In this document: positions 19,350 to 29,200 of the stretch, in pieces
Position numbering within the stretch: the stretch's first letter is position 1
How the letters are laid out: each line of letters starts with the position of its first letter
Assembly: GCA_025463765.1 (NCBI GenBank)
Contig: JAODBC010000077.1
Coordinates: 1 to 36,663 of the forward strand
Length of the DNA: 36,663 bases
Reading direction: 5' to 3'
Origin: Subtercola sp.
GTDB taxonomy: Bacteria; Actinomycetota; Actinomycetes; Actinomycetales; Microbacteriaceae
Program-made: the position numbers and the translations under genes
Notes under the pieces: model-generated
What the model saw: the letters and a program-made list of their open reading frames with translations, nothing else
Databases searched by the model: none
Told to the model about the DNA's origin: nothing

Positions 19350-20880
19350 TATTCACAATGCCGATCGAGACACCGACGGCGACTACGACGACCTGCCCGA
19401 GGTGTCGGGCGCCATCGTCGATCGTCTCTCCGACCTCGACGAAGACCTCTCGACGCGCCGCGCCGAGGCGTTGCGAACCGGCCTGGCCGAGTACGACCTC
19501 GAAGATGACGACCTCGCCATTCTCGACGCGGCGAGCGACGACCCCGACGCCATCACCTATCTTCCGGCGCTGCCCGTGCTCGCCATCGTCGGCCGCCCGA
19601 ACGTGGGCAAGTCGGCTCTGGTGAACCGCATCATCGGCCGCCGCGAGGCCGTCGTCGAAGACACCCCCGGCGTGACCCGCGACCGCGTCAACTACAAGGC
19701 CGAATGGGGCGGGCGCAACTTCACCATCGTCGACACCGGCGGCTGGGAACCAGATGCCCGGGGCATCGATGCCTCGGTCGCCGCCCAGGCCGAGATCGCC
19801 ATCGACCTCGCCGACGCCGTTCTCTTCGTGGTCGACGCGAATGTGGGCCCGACCGCGACCGACGAGCACGTCGTGCGCATGTTGCGCAAGACCAAGAAGA
19901 ACGTCTTTCTCGCTGCCAACAAGATCGACGACGTGCGGCAGGAGCCGAACGCGGCCTCGCTGTGGTCGCTCGGCCTCGGCAACCCGTACCCCGTCTCCGC
20001 CCTGCACGGCCGAGGCGTGGCCGACCTGCTCGACCAGATCATGAAGGTGCTGCCGGCCGTTTCGGCCGTGGCCAAGCAAGAGGTGGGCGGCCCGCGTCGC
20101 GTCGCGATTCTCGGTCGTCCGAACGTGGGCAAGAGCTCGCTGCTCAACCGCGCCGCGGGTGAAGAGCGTGTGGTCGTGAACGAACTCGCCGGCACGACAC
20201 GTGACCCGGTGGATGAGCAGGTGGAGATCGCGGGCAAGGTCTGGCGCTTCGTCGATACCGCGGGCATCCGTCGCCGCGTGCACCTGTCTCAGGGTGCCGA
20301 CTTCTACGCGTCGCTGCGCACCTCGGCCGCGCTCGAGAAGGCCGAAGTCGCGGTCGTCATGATCGACGTGTCGCAGCCGGTGAGCGAGCAAGATGTGCGC
20401 ATCATCGACCTCGTGCTCGAATCGGGTCGCGCGCTGGTCTTGGCGTTCAACAAGTGGGATCTGCTCGACGACGAACGCCGCCGTTACCTCGAGCGCGAGA
20501 TCGAGCAAGACCTCGCGCACGTGTCGTGGGCGCCGCGTGTCAACATCTCGGCGAAGACCGGGCGGCACATGGAGAAGCTGGTTCCGGCGCTCGAGCAGGC
20601 GCTCGAGTCGTGGGATACGCGTATTCCCACCGGAAAGTTCAACGCCTTCTTGGCCGAGCTGACCGCCGAGCATCCGCACCCCGTGCGCGGCGGAAAGCAG
20701 CCGCGCATCTTGTTCGGCACCCAGGCGTCTTCACGCCCACCGACATTCGTCTTGTTTACCACCGGGTTCTTGGACCCCGGCTACCGCCGCTACATCACCC
20801 GTCGTCTGCGCGAGATCTGGGGCTTCGAAGGCAGCCCCGTCAACGTGAACATGCGCGTGCGCGAAAAGCGCAAGCGCTGA
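19342..20880 (+). CDS. der: Ribosome-assembly GTPase Der (EngA)
   Basis: A 512-residue double GTPase needed for 50S subunit maturation. The first G domain has GRPNVGKS (84-91), [16 protein letters not shown] and NKID. The second has GRPNVGKS (258-265), GTTRDP, DTAGI and NKWD. A KH-like domain follows to the C-terminus ([13 protein letters not shown]). It is longer than the usual ~440-460 residues because of an acidic N-terminal extension of ~75 residues (many Asp/Glu). GAGGG at 19331-19335 precedes the ATG. The stop is two bases from the stop of the convergent lysG. Confidence 0.97.
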   Translation: MVNIHNADRDTDGDYDDLPEVSGAIVDRLSDLDEDLSTRRAEALRTGLAEYDLEDDDLAILDAASDDPDAITYLPALPVLAIVGRPNVGKSALVNRIIGRREAVVEDTPGVTRDRVNYKAEWGGRNFTIVDTGGWEPDARGIDASVAAQAEIAIDLADAVLFVVDANVGPTATDEHVVRMLRKTKKNVFLAANKIDDVRQEPNAASLWSLGLGNPYPVSALHGRGVADLLDQIMKVLPAVSAVAKQEVGGPRRVAILGRPNVGKSSLLNRAAGEERVVVNELAGTTRDPVDEQVEIAGKVWRFVDTAGIRRRVHLSQGADFYASLRTSAALEKAEVAVVMIDVSQPVSEQDVRIIDLVLESGRALVLAFNKWDLLDDERRRYLEREIEQDLAHVSWAPRVNISAKTGRHMEKLVPALEQALESWDTRIPTGKFNAFLAELTAEHPHPVRGGKQPRILFGTQASSRPPTFVLFTTGFLDPGYRRYITRRLREIWGFEGSPVNVNMRVREKRKR

Positions 20881-20882
20881 CG

Positions 20883-22055
20883 CTACCGCCGGAGTGCGGC
20901 GTACGCGGCTGCGTGCACGACGGCCGTGAGGGTCGTCAGGGTAGGCGAGTCGAGGTTCCAGCGCTGCCAGTAAAGGGGCACGTCGACCGGATGCCCGGGG
21001 TCGAGCTCGATCAGCGCGCCGTCGGCGATCGGGCCGAGACATTGTTGCTCGGGCAGTAACGACCAGCCCAGCCCGAGGAGCGTTGCCCGGGCGAACTCTG
21101 CCGTCGTCGGAATGTAATGCGTCGGCGGGGCGCCGATGAGGTCGCCGGGGGTGCGTGCGGAGGTGGTCTTCGTTACCGGGTGGCTGCCCGCGGTCGGTGG
21201 TTGTTCGGAGGTGCGCATTCGCGCGCGCAGAAACCCGCTCTGCAGCTCGTCTTTGCGGTCGAAGCTCAGCATGGGTGCCCCCGCGAGCCAAGCGAATCGA
21301 CTGCCGGCCCCGCGTAGCGCCTCCGGGGCGCGCGCGTGTGTGTCTGCGTCTGTGTCTGTGTGTATGTCTCTGTCTGCGTCCGCGTCTTTGTCTGCGTCTG
21401 CGTTGCGCAGACGCACCTCCGCGGCACGCGGAAGGTGCTTTTGCGCAACCTCGGGGCGCCAGCGGGCGGCGAAGGCGGGGGAGCAGACGGCGCGGTAGCG
21501 AATGGTGCCGAGGGGCTCTGAGGTGCAGCCTTGCACGGGGTCTGGGGTGGAGGTGACGGCAGCGAGAACGGTTCCCGAGCGCAGCAGGGCGGTGGTGTGC
21601 TCTTGATCGTCGCGGTGCAGGTCGAAGACGGCGTTCAGAGTGTCTGCGAGCGGCGCCAGCGCTTCGAGGAACCAGGTTCCGAGGCTGTCGGCGTTCACCG
21701 CTATGGCGATCGACACCGGGCGAACGCGCGTCGCACTGGTCGCACCGCCCCCTGGCTTTGACGCGTCGCCGTCGAGACCACCTGTCCCACCGAAAGCAAC
21801 ACCGAGCGCGAGAGAGGTGTCGTACTCGAGCAGCGCGACCTGGCGCGCGTGGCGCAGCACAATGTCGCCGGCTGCGGTCGGCAGCACCGGGTTGGTGCGC
21901 TGCACCAGAATCTGAGCGGCGGCTTGCTCCATGGCCTTGATGCGCTGCGAGACGGCCGAGGCCGTGATGTGCAGGCGCGACGCCGCCCGCTCGAAGGTGC
22001 CCTCGTCGACGAGGGCTAGCAGGGTGGTGAGTTGGTCGGTGTGAAACGACGTCAT
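20883..22055 (-). CDS. lysG: LysR-type regulator of basic amino acid export (LysG/ArgP)
   Basis: A 390-residue LysR-family activator in the LysG/ArgP group, divergent from lysE. Known members sense lysine or arginine and turn on the exporter. The winged-helix N-terminus is clear (TFERAASRLHITASAVSQRI, ~18-37) and the effector domain has CSPAFAARW and LSFDRKDELQ. The protein is about 90 residues longer than typical (~300). It carries a Gly-rich insertion near residues 95-115 and a second one of ~50 residues from ~201, made of a palindromic element and an Asp/Ala/Thr/His tract. The reading frame is intact. The ATG has no Shine-Dalgarno site; TAAGAT ends six bases upstream, so the mRNA is probably leaderless. 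The effector site may be impaired by the insertions. Confidence 0.9.
   Translation of the reverse strand: MTSFHTDQLTTLLALVDEGTFERAASRLHITASAVSQRIKAMEQAAAQILVQRTNPVLPTAAGDIVLRHARQVALLEYDTSLALGVAFGGTGGLDGDASKPGGGATSATRVRPVSIAIAVNADSLGTWFLEALAPLADTLNAVFDLHRDDQEHTTALLRSGTVLAAVTSTPDPVQGCTSEPLGTIRYRAVCSPAFAARWRPEVAQKHLPRAAEVRLRNADADKDADADRDIHTDTDADTHARAPEALRGAGSRFAWLAGAPMLSFDRKDELQSGFLRARMRTSEQPPTAGSHPVTKTTSARTPGDLIGAPPTHYIPTTAEFARATLLGLGWSLLPEQQCLGPIADGALIELDPGHPVDVPLYWQRWNLDSPTLTTLTAVVHAAAYAALRR
21336..21401. repeat. Period-6 tract (gtctgc/gtctgt) inside lysG
   Basis: On the plus strand the tract is a run of gtctgc, gtctgt, gtgtat, gtctct, gtccgc and gtcttt units with strict six-base spacing. 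On the coding (minus) strand it gives alternating Asp with Ala, Thr, His, Lys or Arg (D-A-D-K-D-A-D-A-D-R-D). Because the period is a multiple of three, expansion keeps the frame. Confidence 0.88.
21402..21449. repeat. Palindromic element inside the lysG coding region
   Basis: Arm 1 (gttgcgca-gac-gcacct-c-cgcg) and arm 2 (cgcg-ga-aggtgc-ttt-tgcgcaac) form an imperfect hairpin. The second arm contains GGTGCTTTTGCGCAACCTC (21434-21452), 19 bases identical to 33265-33283 in an intergenic palindrome 11.8 kb away. On the coding strand it encodes roughly VAQKHLPRAAEVRLR. Confidence 0.85.
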
Positions 22056-22123
22056 AAGAGAATCTTAGGTGGCATCAGAAACATTAGCTGTACTGAATCA
22101 TGAAGCACGCCTATCGTGATGAC
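22056..22123. promoter_or_regulatory. lysG-lysE divergent promoter region
   Basis: A 68-base region between the two divergent starts. For lysG (minus) TAAGAT occupies 22062-22067, six bases from its ATG. For lysE (plus) TATCGT at 22112-22117 lies six bases before GTG 22124. Both fit a leaderless layout. The LysG binding site should lie here, but no clear T-N11-A palindrome stands out by eye. Confidence 0.5.
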
Positions 22124-22753
22124 GTGACCCTCGACACCACTCTCTTGCCCGCCCTGCTCGGGCTGCTCACCGGGCTCTCGCTGATCATCGCGATCGGCGC
22201 GCAGAACGCGTACGTGTTGCGGCTGGGCATCGAAGGCCGGGCACGACTGATTCTGCCGATCGTTCTGGTCTGCGCTGTCTCTGATGCGGTGCTGATCACG
22301 GCGGGAGTGCTCGGAATCGGGGCGGTGATCTCGGCGGCACCGGTCGCGCTGGTGCTCATTCGTATCGTGGGGTCGGGGTTTCTGATCGTGTACGGATTGT
22401 TTGCGGCCTGGCGAGCCGTTCATCCGAAAGCCCTCGTCGCGGCCGACGTGAAGACATCGCCGACGCTCAAGGTCGCCCTGACCACGATGGTCGCGCTGAC
22501 CTGGCTGAACCCGCACGTCTACCTCGACACGGTGATCTTTCTCGGGTCGGTCGCGAACCAGCAAGGAGCCGACGAGCGGTGGTGGTGGGCCGGCGGCGCC
22601 ATCGCGGGCAGCTTCATCTGGTTCTTCGCTCTGGGTTTCGGTGCACGGCTGCTTCGGCCGTTCTTCGCTCGGCCGAGTTCATGGCGTCTGCTCGACGCGT
22701 TCATTGCGGTCGTGATGTTGACGCTTGGAATTCGCATGGCCGTCGGCGGGTGA
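22124..22753 (+). CDS. lysE: LysE-family basic amino acid exporter
   Basis: A 209-residue membrane protein of the LysE family, which exports L-lysine/L-arginine and protects the cell from dipeptide-derived excess. It begins with the hallmark LLTGLSLIIAIGAQNAYVLR, and later has AWRAVHPKA and WLNPHVYLDTV in the second half; about six helices are predicted. I chose GTG 22124 because family proteins start close to the GLLTGLS segment and a -10 box lies six bases before it. ATG 22100 would add eight residues. It is divergent from lysG, its likely activator. Confidence 0.92.
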   Translation: MTLDTTLLPALLGLLTGLSLIIAIGAQNAYVLRLGIEGRARLILPIVLVCAVSDAVLITAGVLGIGAVISAAPVALVLIRIVGSGFLIVYGLFAAWRAVHPKALVAADVKTSPTLKVALTTMVALTWLNPHVYLDTVIFLGSVANQQGADERWWWAGGAIAGSFIWFFALGFGARLLRPFFARPSSWRLLDAFIAVVMLTLGIRMAVGG

Positions 22754-22924
22754 TGCACAATCGAGATGCGCCTCCCAGGCGGTTGTCGAGCTTCACACAA
22801 CCGGCTGCCAGACTGGCTCGGCTATCGTGGACGCACGCCGAATAGTGCAATCGCACTCTCGCAGTCGCGCGTTTTGCATGGATGAGCATGGCTGAGTCCG
22901 TTTGAAGAGTAGGGGTGTAGTGCG

Positions 22925-23488
22925 ATGACAACGCCGCCTCCCCCCGCACCACGCTCACGCTCCGGTCAGTCCGGCGGGTACTCCGCGCCCGGCTCGTCGT
23001 CAGTGCCCTCCGGTCGTGGCGGCCGTGCAGCGAGCAATGCTTCTGCTCCGGGGTCGAGCCGTGGCGGCCGCATCGGGGCTCCGGGCGCTGCCGCCTCGAG
23101 TGGCCGAGCGATGAATGGCGGCCGCGACGTGGCGAGCCCCGTGCCGTTGCTGATCGGCATGCTCGCGGTAGCGCTCAGCATCGTGATCGTCATTGTGACG
23201 GCGGTGAATGGGCGGGCATCCAGTGTGTGGTTTCTGACGCTGCCCATCATCGAGCCCGGGCTGTGGTGGCTGAGCCTCATCGGCTATGTGCTGACGCCGC
23301 TCGTCGTGATCGTGGCGTTCGGCTTGAACCGCATCTGGCAGCGTGACGGGCTGCGCGACCGCTCGTTCACGCCGAAGCCCGGCTACAGCCTGGCCCTGAA
23401 GTGGATGGTCGGGGCCGGCTTTCTGCTCGCGCTCTGGCACATCGTGAACCTCGCCACCGTGGTCTCTGACGCGTGGGTGAACCCGTGA
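22925..23488 (+). CDS. Small three-helix membrane protein, first gene of tubulin-like/vWA operon
   Basis: A 187-residue protein without a recognised family. Residues 1-70 are rich in Gly, Ser, Arg, Pro and Ala (repeats of SRGGR/GRGGR type), probably a disordered cytoplasmic segment. Three hydrophobic helices follow at ~73-95 (LIGMLAVALSIVIVIVTAV), ~113-137 (WWLSLIGYVLTPLVVIVAFG) and ~157-180. An AGGGG at 22911-22915 supports the ATG. The stop overlaps the next ATG by one base (TGATG), which ties it to the vWA gene. A role as membrane partner of the vWA protein is inferred from position only. Confidence 0.82.
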   Translation: MTTPPPPAPRSRSGQSGGYSAPGSSSVPSGRGGRAASNASAPGSSRGGRIGAPGAAASSGRAMNGGRDVASPVPLLIGMLAVALSIVIVIVTAVNGRASSVWFLTLPIIEPGLWWLSLIGYVLTPLVVIVAFGLNRIWQRDGLRDRSFTPKPGYSLALKWMVGAGFLLALWHIVNLATVVSDAWVNP

Positions 23489-26253
23489 TGCGCCGGGTCA
23501 CGACCCTGTTGCTCGCAACGATCGTTGCGGCCGGGGTGAGTTTGGGATTGGGCGCGGCGGCTGCCGTGCCAAGTGTTGCCACGACCGGCCAGACGACGGC
23601 AGCGCTGACAGCCGCAACCAGCGGCACCTCGTCGCTCTCGACCACCGGCAGCGCCGCCATCGACGACGTGCGCCGCTGCATCGCCACCAACGGCAACCTC
23701 GACGTGTACTACCTCATCGACGCGTCGGGCAGCCTGTTCTCCGACGTTTCGGGCAGCACCGCCACCGACCCCGACTTCGTGCGCGCCGACATTCTCGGCA
23801 ACAGTCTCAAGCAGCTCGCGAACCTCGGCAGCGGCGTGAAGGTCAACTACAGCGCGGGATTCTTCGGCACCGACTTCAAGCAGGCAACCGACTGGACCCC
23901 GGTCAGCGCCGACACGGCCGACGCGCAGGCGGCCGCGCTCAACGCGGCGATTCGCGGGCAGCAGTCTCTCGGTTACACCAACTGGGCGGCGGGCATAGCC
24001 GGCGCCCAAGCCGCGCTCGCTGCGCAACACGCCGCCAACGGCGGCTGCCAGATGCTCGTCTGGTTGACCGACGGAGCCCTGAACCTCGCCGATAACGACA
24101 CCCAGAATGCCGCGGCGCTGAACACCCTCTGCGGCAACACCGTCGACGGGTCGAGCGAACCGGCCGACGGCCTCGGCGTCTTCAACGCCCTGCGCGCCAG
24201 CGGTGTTGTCGTGGTGGGCGTGCTGCTCTCGGTGAACCCCGACCCGGCCGATGCCACGCAGACGCAGTACATGCGCCCGCTCGTCGAATCGTCGGGCGAC
24301 GTCAACGGCAGCACGGTGACCTGTGGCCAATCTCCGCCGCCGAGCACGTCGGTGAACGGCGCCCTCGTGCAGGCCAGCGACCCGACCCAGCTTGCCACCG
24401 TGTTCGCCAACCTCGGTGTGCTGATCAACGGCGGCTACCCGCAGCCGTTCGACGCCGGCGGCGGCTTCACCATCGACCCGGGCATCTCGAGCTTCACCGT
24501 GCTGACCGTCGACCCGGCGTGGTCGCTGACACCGCCTGACGGATCGGGCCTGCCGACCCTCACCGCGAGCAGCACCGATCCCGGCGTGAAGATCACCACG
24601 ACGGGCGGCGTGACCGAGATCGACGTCGACGCCTCATCCGCCGCCTATGACGGGCACTGGATGCTCACCACCCCCGCCGGAGGCGACCGTGAGCTGTACC
24701 TCTACAGCGGCCTGAAGATCGTTCCGAGCACCGCCAACGCCCTCATCGCCGGGGTCTCGGGCGCGCTGACCGGGCAGATTCAGACCACAACCGGTCGCAC
24801 GCTCGACCTGAACGACTATACGTACTCGCTTGTGGTTTCGAAGGTGCCGGCCGACGGGTCTGCCGCCCAGCAGATCGGCACGGCGACGGTTGCCGCGGAC
24901 GGCTCGTTCTCGCTCGACTACACGCCGGGCGCCGACGACGGCGGCACGATGAATCTCGTCTACGAGCTGAATCCGCTGGCCACGGTGAAGAGCAACCTCA
25001 CGTTGGCCTCGGTGAGCGCGTCGCAGCAGTTGCAGGTGGCGATTCCGGCCAACTTTCCGACCGTTACACCGTCGGCTCTCGCGCTCAGCTCGCTGGTGGG
25101 AACGAAGGGCTCGGCGACTGGAACCTTGACTCTAACCGCGCCGGCCGACGGATCCGCGGGCTCGGTGTGCTTCCCCAGCGGCACAACTCCGACGATTGTG
25201 AGCGATCCCGCCGATCGGGCGAGCACCTGGCAATGGAGTTCGACCGCCCAGCTGACAAACGGCTGCGTGAGCGTTCCGGCCGGGCAGAGCGTGACCGTCG
25301 ACCTGTCGGCGAGCAACTCGGTGGCCGCGAACAGCTCGGTGACGGCGAAGTTGCCGGTGGTGCTGACGGCGGCCGACGGATCGAGTCTGCCCGAGACCGT
25401 TGCGGTGTCGTTCGACACGTCGCGACCCGTGAACGCCACAGCCTTCAACCTCGCCGCGCTCATTCTGATCGTGCTGGGGCTGCTGCTGGCGCTCTTCGTA
25501 CTCTGGCTGATGAACTTCGTAACGGCAGGCATCGCGCACGGAAAGCAGCTGCTGCGCGGAACCTTCCCCGTGACGATCGACCAGCAGGGCAACATTCAAG
25601 CAGCTCGGGGCACCGATTTGCAGGCGGCATCGCTCGACGACTTCGCCTATCAAGCTCAGCTTGATACCGTCAAGAGAATGACCGATGCCGATCTGGGACT
25701 GCTGCGCTCGAAGCCCGGGCTCTTCAATACCCGCTACGAGATCGTGGCGCCCACCGGTTCTCGCGTGTTCACCCCTTTCGCGCCGTCGGCGCTACGTGGT
25801 GGTCGAGGGCGTACTGAAGTCGAAAGCGGCATGATCGCTCCCATGCCCGACCAGCTGAACAAGCTCTGGGCCCTCGTGGTGCGCGAGCCCGATCTGCTGC
25901 AGGCGCCGGCAGCCGGCCCGATTCCGGCCACGCTCGTGGTCTACAAGCGCAACGACCCGCGCAATCACGATCAGTTCTTAGAGCGGATGCTCGACGTCAC
26001 CCGTGACACGAAACTGTGGGGCAAGGTCTCGCGCGCTCGGGTGCTGCTCGGCGAGCAGACTCCTGGTTCTGTGTCGCTGCCTGCAACTGCTCCTGAATCG
26101 GTTTCCGTTCCCCTTCGCAAACCGACGACTTCACCATCCGCACCACCGGCATCCGTGCCGCGGGGCGGCGACGTACCGGCTCCACAGGCACCCCGGGCAT
26201 CCGGAACCGACCCCAACGCCGCGCCGCCACCGCCCAGACCCAGGAGGCAGTAA
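23488..26253 (+). CDS. Secreted/membrane-anchored von Willebrand A domain protein
   Basis: A 921-residue protein. A signal peptide (residues 1-27, MRRVTTLLLATIVAAGVSLG...) leads to a vWA domain with a full metal-ion adhesion site: DASGS (78-82), Thr164 in GYTNW and Asp195 in WLTDG. A Thr/Ala/Ser-rich beta-type region of ~400 residues follows. One transmembrane helix lies at ~653-680 (LAALILIVLGLLLALFVLWL), then ~200 cytoplasmic residues and a Pro/Ala-rich tail. The predicted topology is sensor domain outside and tail inside, facing the tubulin-like protein. GTG 23473 and GTG 23485 are alternative starts. The stop overlaps the next gene (TAATG). Confidence 0.88.
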   Translation: MRRVTTLLLATIVAAGVSLGLGAAAAVPSVATTGQTTAALTAATSGTSSLSTTGSAAIDDVRRCIATNGNLDVYYLIDASGSLFSDVSGSTATDPDFVRADILGNSLKQLANLGSGVKVNYSAGFFGTDFKQATDWTPVSADTADAQAAALNAAIRGQQSLGYTNWAAGIAGAQAALAAQHAANGGCQMLVWLTDGALNLADNDTQNAAALNTLCGNTVDGSSEPADGLGVFNALRASGVVVVGVLLSVNPDPADATQTQYMRPLVESSGDVNGSTVTCGQSPPPSTSVNGALVQASDPTQLATVFANLGVLINGGYPQPFDAGGGFTIDPGISSFTVLTVDPAWSLTPPDGSGLPTLTASSTDPGVKITTTGGVTEIDVDASSAAYDGHWMLTTPAGGDRELYLYSGLKIVPSTANALIAGVSGALTGQIQTTTGRTLDLNDYTYSLVVSKVPADGSAAQQIGTATVAADGSFSLDYTPGADDGGTMNLVYELNPLATVKSNLTLASVSASQQLQVAIPANFPTVTPSALALSSLVGTKGSATGTLTLTAPADGSAGSVCFPSGTTPTIVSDPADRASTWQWSSTAQLTNGCVSVPAGQSVTVDLSASNSVAANSSVTAKLPVVLTAADGSSLPETVAVSFDTSRPVNATAFNLAALILIVLGLLLALFVLWLMNFVTAGIAHGKQLLRGTFPVTIDQQGNIQAARGTDLQAASLDDFAYQAQLDTVKRMTDADLGLLRSKPGLFNTRYEIVAPTGSRVFTPFAPSALRGGRGRTEVESGMIAPMPDQLNKLWALVVREPDLLQAPAAGPIPATLVVYKRNDPRNHDQFLERMLDVTRDTKLWGKVSRARVLLGEQTPGSVSLPATAPESVSVPLRKPTTSPSAPPASVPRGGDVPAPQAPRASGTDPNAAPPPPRPRRQ

Positions 26254-29200
26254 TGCTCAGACCTTTTCTCATCATCGGCGTCGGAGGATCTGGCGGCAAG
26301 ACGCTGCGCGGCCTTCGCCACGCGCTCGAGTTGCGCCTGCAGCAGGCCGACTGGCACCAGGGTCTGCCCGACGCCTGGCAGCTGCTGCACTTCGACACGC
26401 CCATCACTCAAGACGGCGCCGACTACCCACAGCCGTTCATGCCGCCGCAGAACTACAAAGGGCTCGTGGCCGGCGGCGGAGCGTACGAGTCGGTGTTCGG
26501 CGGCATCGTGCACGGCAAGAAGATTCCCACGCAGGTGATGAACGACGTCATTCGCCAGCTACCCGACCCGAAGCGGGTTCCCGTTGATGTGACGAAGGGC
26601 GCCGGGCAGTTCAGAGCGGTCGGGCGTGCTGTGGCGCTCAGCAAGCTCAGCGACATCGCGAAGTCGGCGCAGGAGGCCATCAACAAGATGAGCGACGCGA
26701 AGGCCCTCGGCCAGCTGCGCACGCTGGGCGATGTGCTGAAGGCGAAGAGCGACGGCGGCATCACGCCGAACCCGACGGTCATCGTGGTCTCGTCGATCGC
26801 GGGCGGTTCGGGAGCCGGCCAGTACCTCGACGTGATCGAGGCGATCAAGGCCACGGCGAAGACCCATCCCTGGGCCTATCAGTTCTTCAGCCTGCTCTAC
26901 GCGCCCGATGTGTTCGACCAGGTGAAGGGTTCGGGCGGCATTCCGAGCAACGCGCTCGCGACCGTCGCCGAGACGATGAACGGATTCTGGACCAAGAACC
27001 CGTCGGAGTCGACCATCGAGCTGTTCAAGAGCAAGGGCCTCACGCCCAGCTACGGCGGCGCCCGCGACAAGGTCGGCGGCGCCTACCCGTTCATCATCGG
27101 GCGGCAGAACTCCAAGATCTCGTTCGACAATCAGGGTGAGGTGTACTCAGCGCTCGCGACCAGCATCTCGGCCTGGATGACCGACGACCGTGTTCAGGGC
27201 GACATCGACGAGTACGCGACGGGCAACTGGACGGCTAACGTCGGCGCGAACAAGCTCAGCGACGAGTCGCGCCTGATGCGCCCCATCGACCAGTCGCCGC
27301 CGTTCTCGAGCCTCGGCTTCGGCCGAGTCACCCTGGGGCGTGAGAAGTTCTTGGACTACGCGGCCGAGCGGTTCGCCCGGTCATCCATCGACCGCATGCT
27401 GTACTGGCACGCCGAGAGCGACCCGTCGTTCAAGGAGCGCACCCGCGAAGAGTGGATCGAGCTCAAGGCGTCGTGGGCGCTCGCCGGCTTCATCAGCGCC
27501 GCCAGGCTCGACGAAGAGACCGAAGAGCGTAACGACGTCATCAACGCTCTGCGCGACGCTCCGGGCCAGAAGACGCTGCAGCTCGATTTTGAAAAGGATG
27601 CGTTCGAGTCGGCGAGTGCCCCCGGATCGCTCGACAAGGCGGGCGGGCTCGACGTGTCGGTCTGGTATGAGCGACTCACGGCCGAGTACAACGACAAGGC
27701 CGAACGGTACCTCGCGAAAGACACCGCCAATCGTCAGGTGAAGCTCAACGAGTGGCTGGCGAGTGAGCCGGATCACATCATCCACACCGTCGAACAGGCG
27801 GTCGGTGAGCACGGCCTGCCGGTGACGGTCGAGCTGCTCAATCGGGTCACCCGTGTCGTGCGGAGCGCCGCCGAAACGCTGACCGCCGAGGCCGACCTGC
27901 GCCGCAACTGGATTCGGCAGCTGCCCAGCTACATTCACGAAGAGTTGAGCCGGGCATCCAATCAGGCCTCGATCAGGCCGGAACAGGAGCCCGTCGACCT
28001 CGCCGTCGGCCGTATCGGCCAGGCCTTCGAGTGGGAGTCGGAAGCGCGTTTGCGCGAGTGCGCCAGCGCTCTGCTGAGTGAACTGCGCCGCGACTTCATC
28101 GAGCCGCTGAAGAGTCATCTCGCCTCGAGCCTGGTGGCGCTGCAGTCGCGCGTCGCCGAACCGAACCATTCGGACGGCCGCATCAACGAGTACGAGTTCT
28201 GGCCGCGTCAAGACGACACGACGGTGCCGCGCAAGTACGAGCCGGCGCCGAACGAGCGCTTGCTCACCTCGCACGTGGACTACCCGCACGAGTTCGAGTC
28301 GCTCGTGTCGTCGGCCGCCAGCGGCCTGAAGTTCGGCGACGCCATGCCGCGCATCATGAACACGATTCTCGTCGGAACGACCGGCGACGAAACGGTCGAG
28401 CCCGACCGGCAGTGGACCCTGATTCGCAACACCCGCTCGTGGAAGCCGATCGTCACAGCCGAGGCGACTCACGTCGTGACCTCGCCGCAGCTGCCGCGCT
28501 TCGAGTTCGCCGACCAGCCCGAGGCCTACGTCGACCGAGCTCGCATCTGGATGCTGCGCCAAGGTACGGCGTTTCAGAGCTACATCACCGAAGACCTGCG
28601 CAACTACTTCGACCAGCTACACGTCGACCCGGCCGAGTTCAAGAAGCGCAAAGACACGTTCACCGAGCAGCTGCGTGCAGCTCTCGGGTCGAGCGAGCCG
28701 CTGGTGAAACTCAACCCGTCGTTGCTGAGCGAGGTGCACGGCAAGTCGATCGGCGAGGGCACGCGACTCGTGTTCAGCTCGATTCCGTTCGAGGACGGCA
28801 CCGAGATGTACGAGGTCACCAAGCACGCCCTGGTCACCCAGGGCGTGTGGGACGACACCGTGTCGAAAGGCTGGTTCGCCGATGCCAAGGTCGACGGCAT
28901 CGAGATCTTCGCCATGTCGGGGTTTCCGTACCAGCCGTTCGTCATGGATTCGGTCATGGAGCCCATCGCCCGCGGCTGGCTCGCCGAGTCGAACAACATC
29001 AACTCCCGCGCCGCGTTCTGGAAGTGGAAGCGTTCGCGCCTGCTCATGGAGTCAGTGCCCGCCGACCCCGAGGTGATCGAGTCGCTGCTGCGCGGCTGGT
29101 ACGTCGCCAAGGCGCTCGGCCAGCTCACCGTCGACGCGAGCGACGATGCCCGCGGCCCGGCGCTCGGCGTGTGGGATGCGGATGCTCTCGAGTTCGCCTC

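Noticed and set aside
22769..22781. Small hairpin cgcct-ccc-aggcg after lysE as a terminator
   Set aside because: Only five base pairs and no U tract; too weak to call. The remaining 22782-22924 contains a short agtgc/gcact palindrome but no gene.
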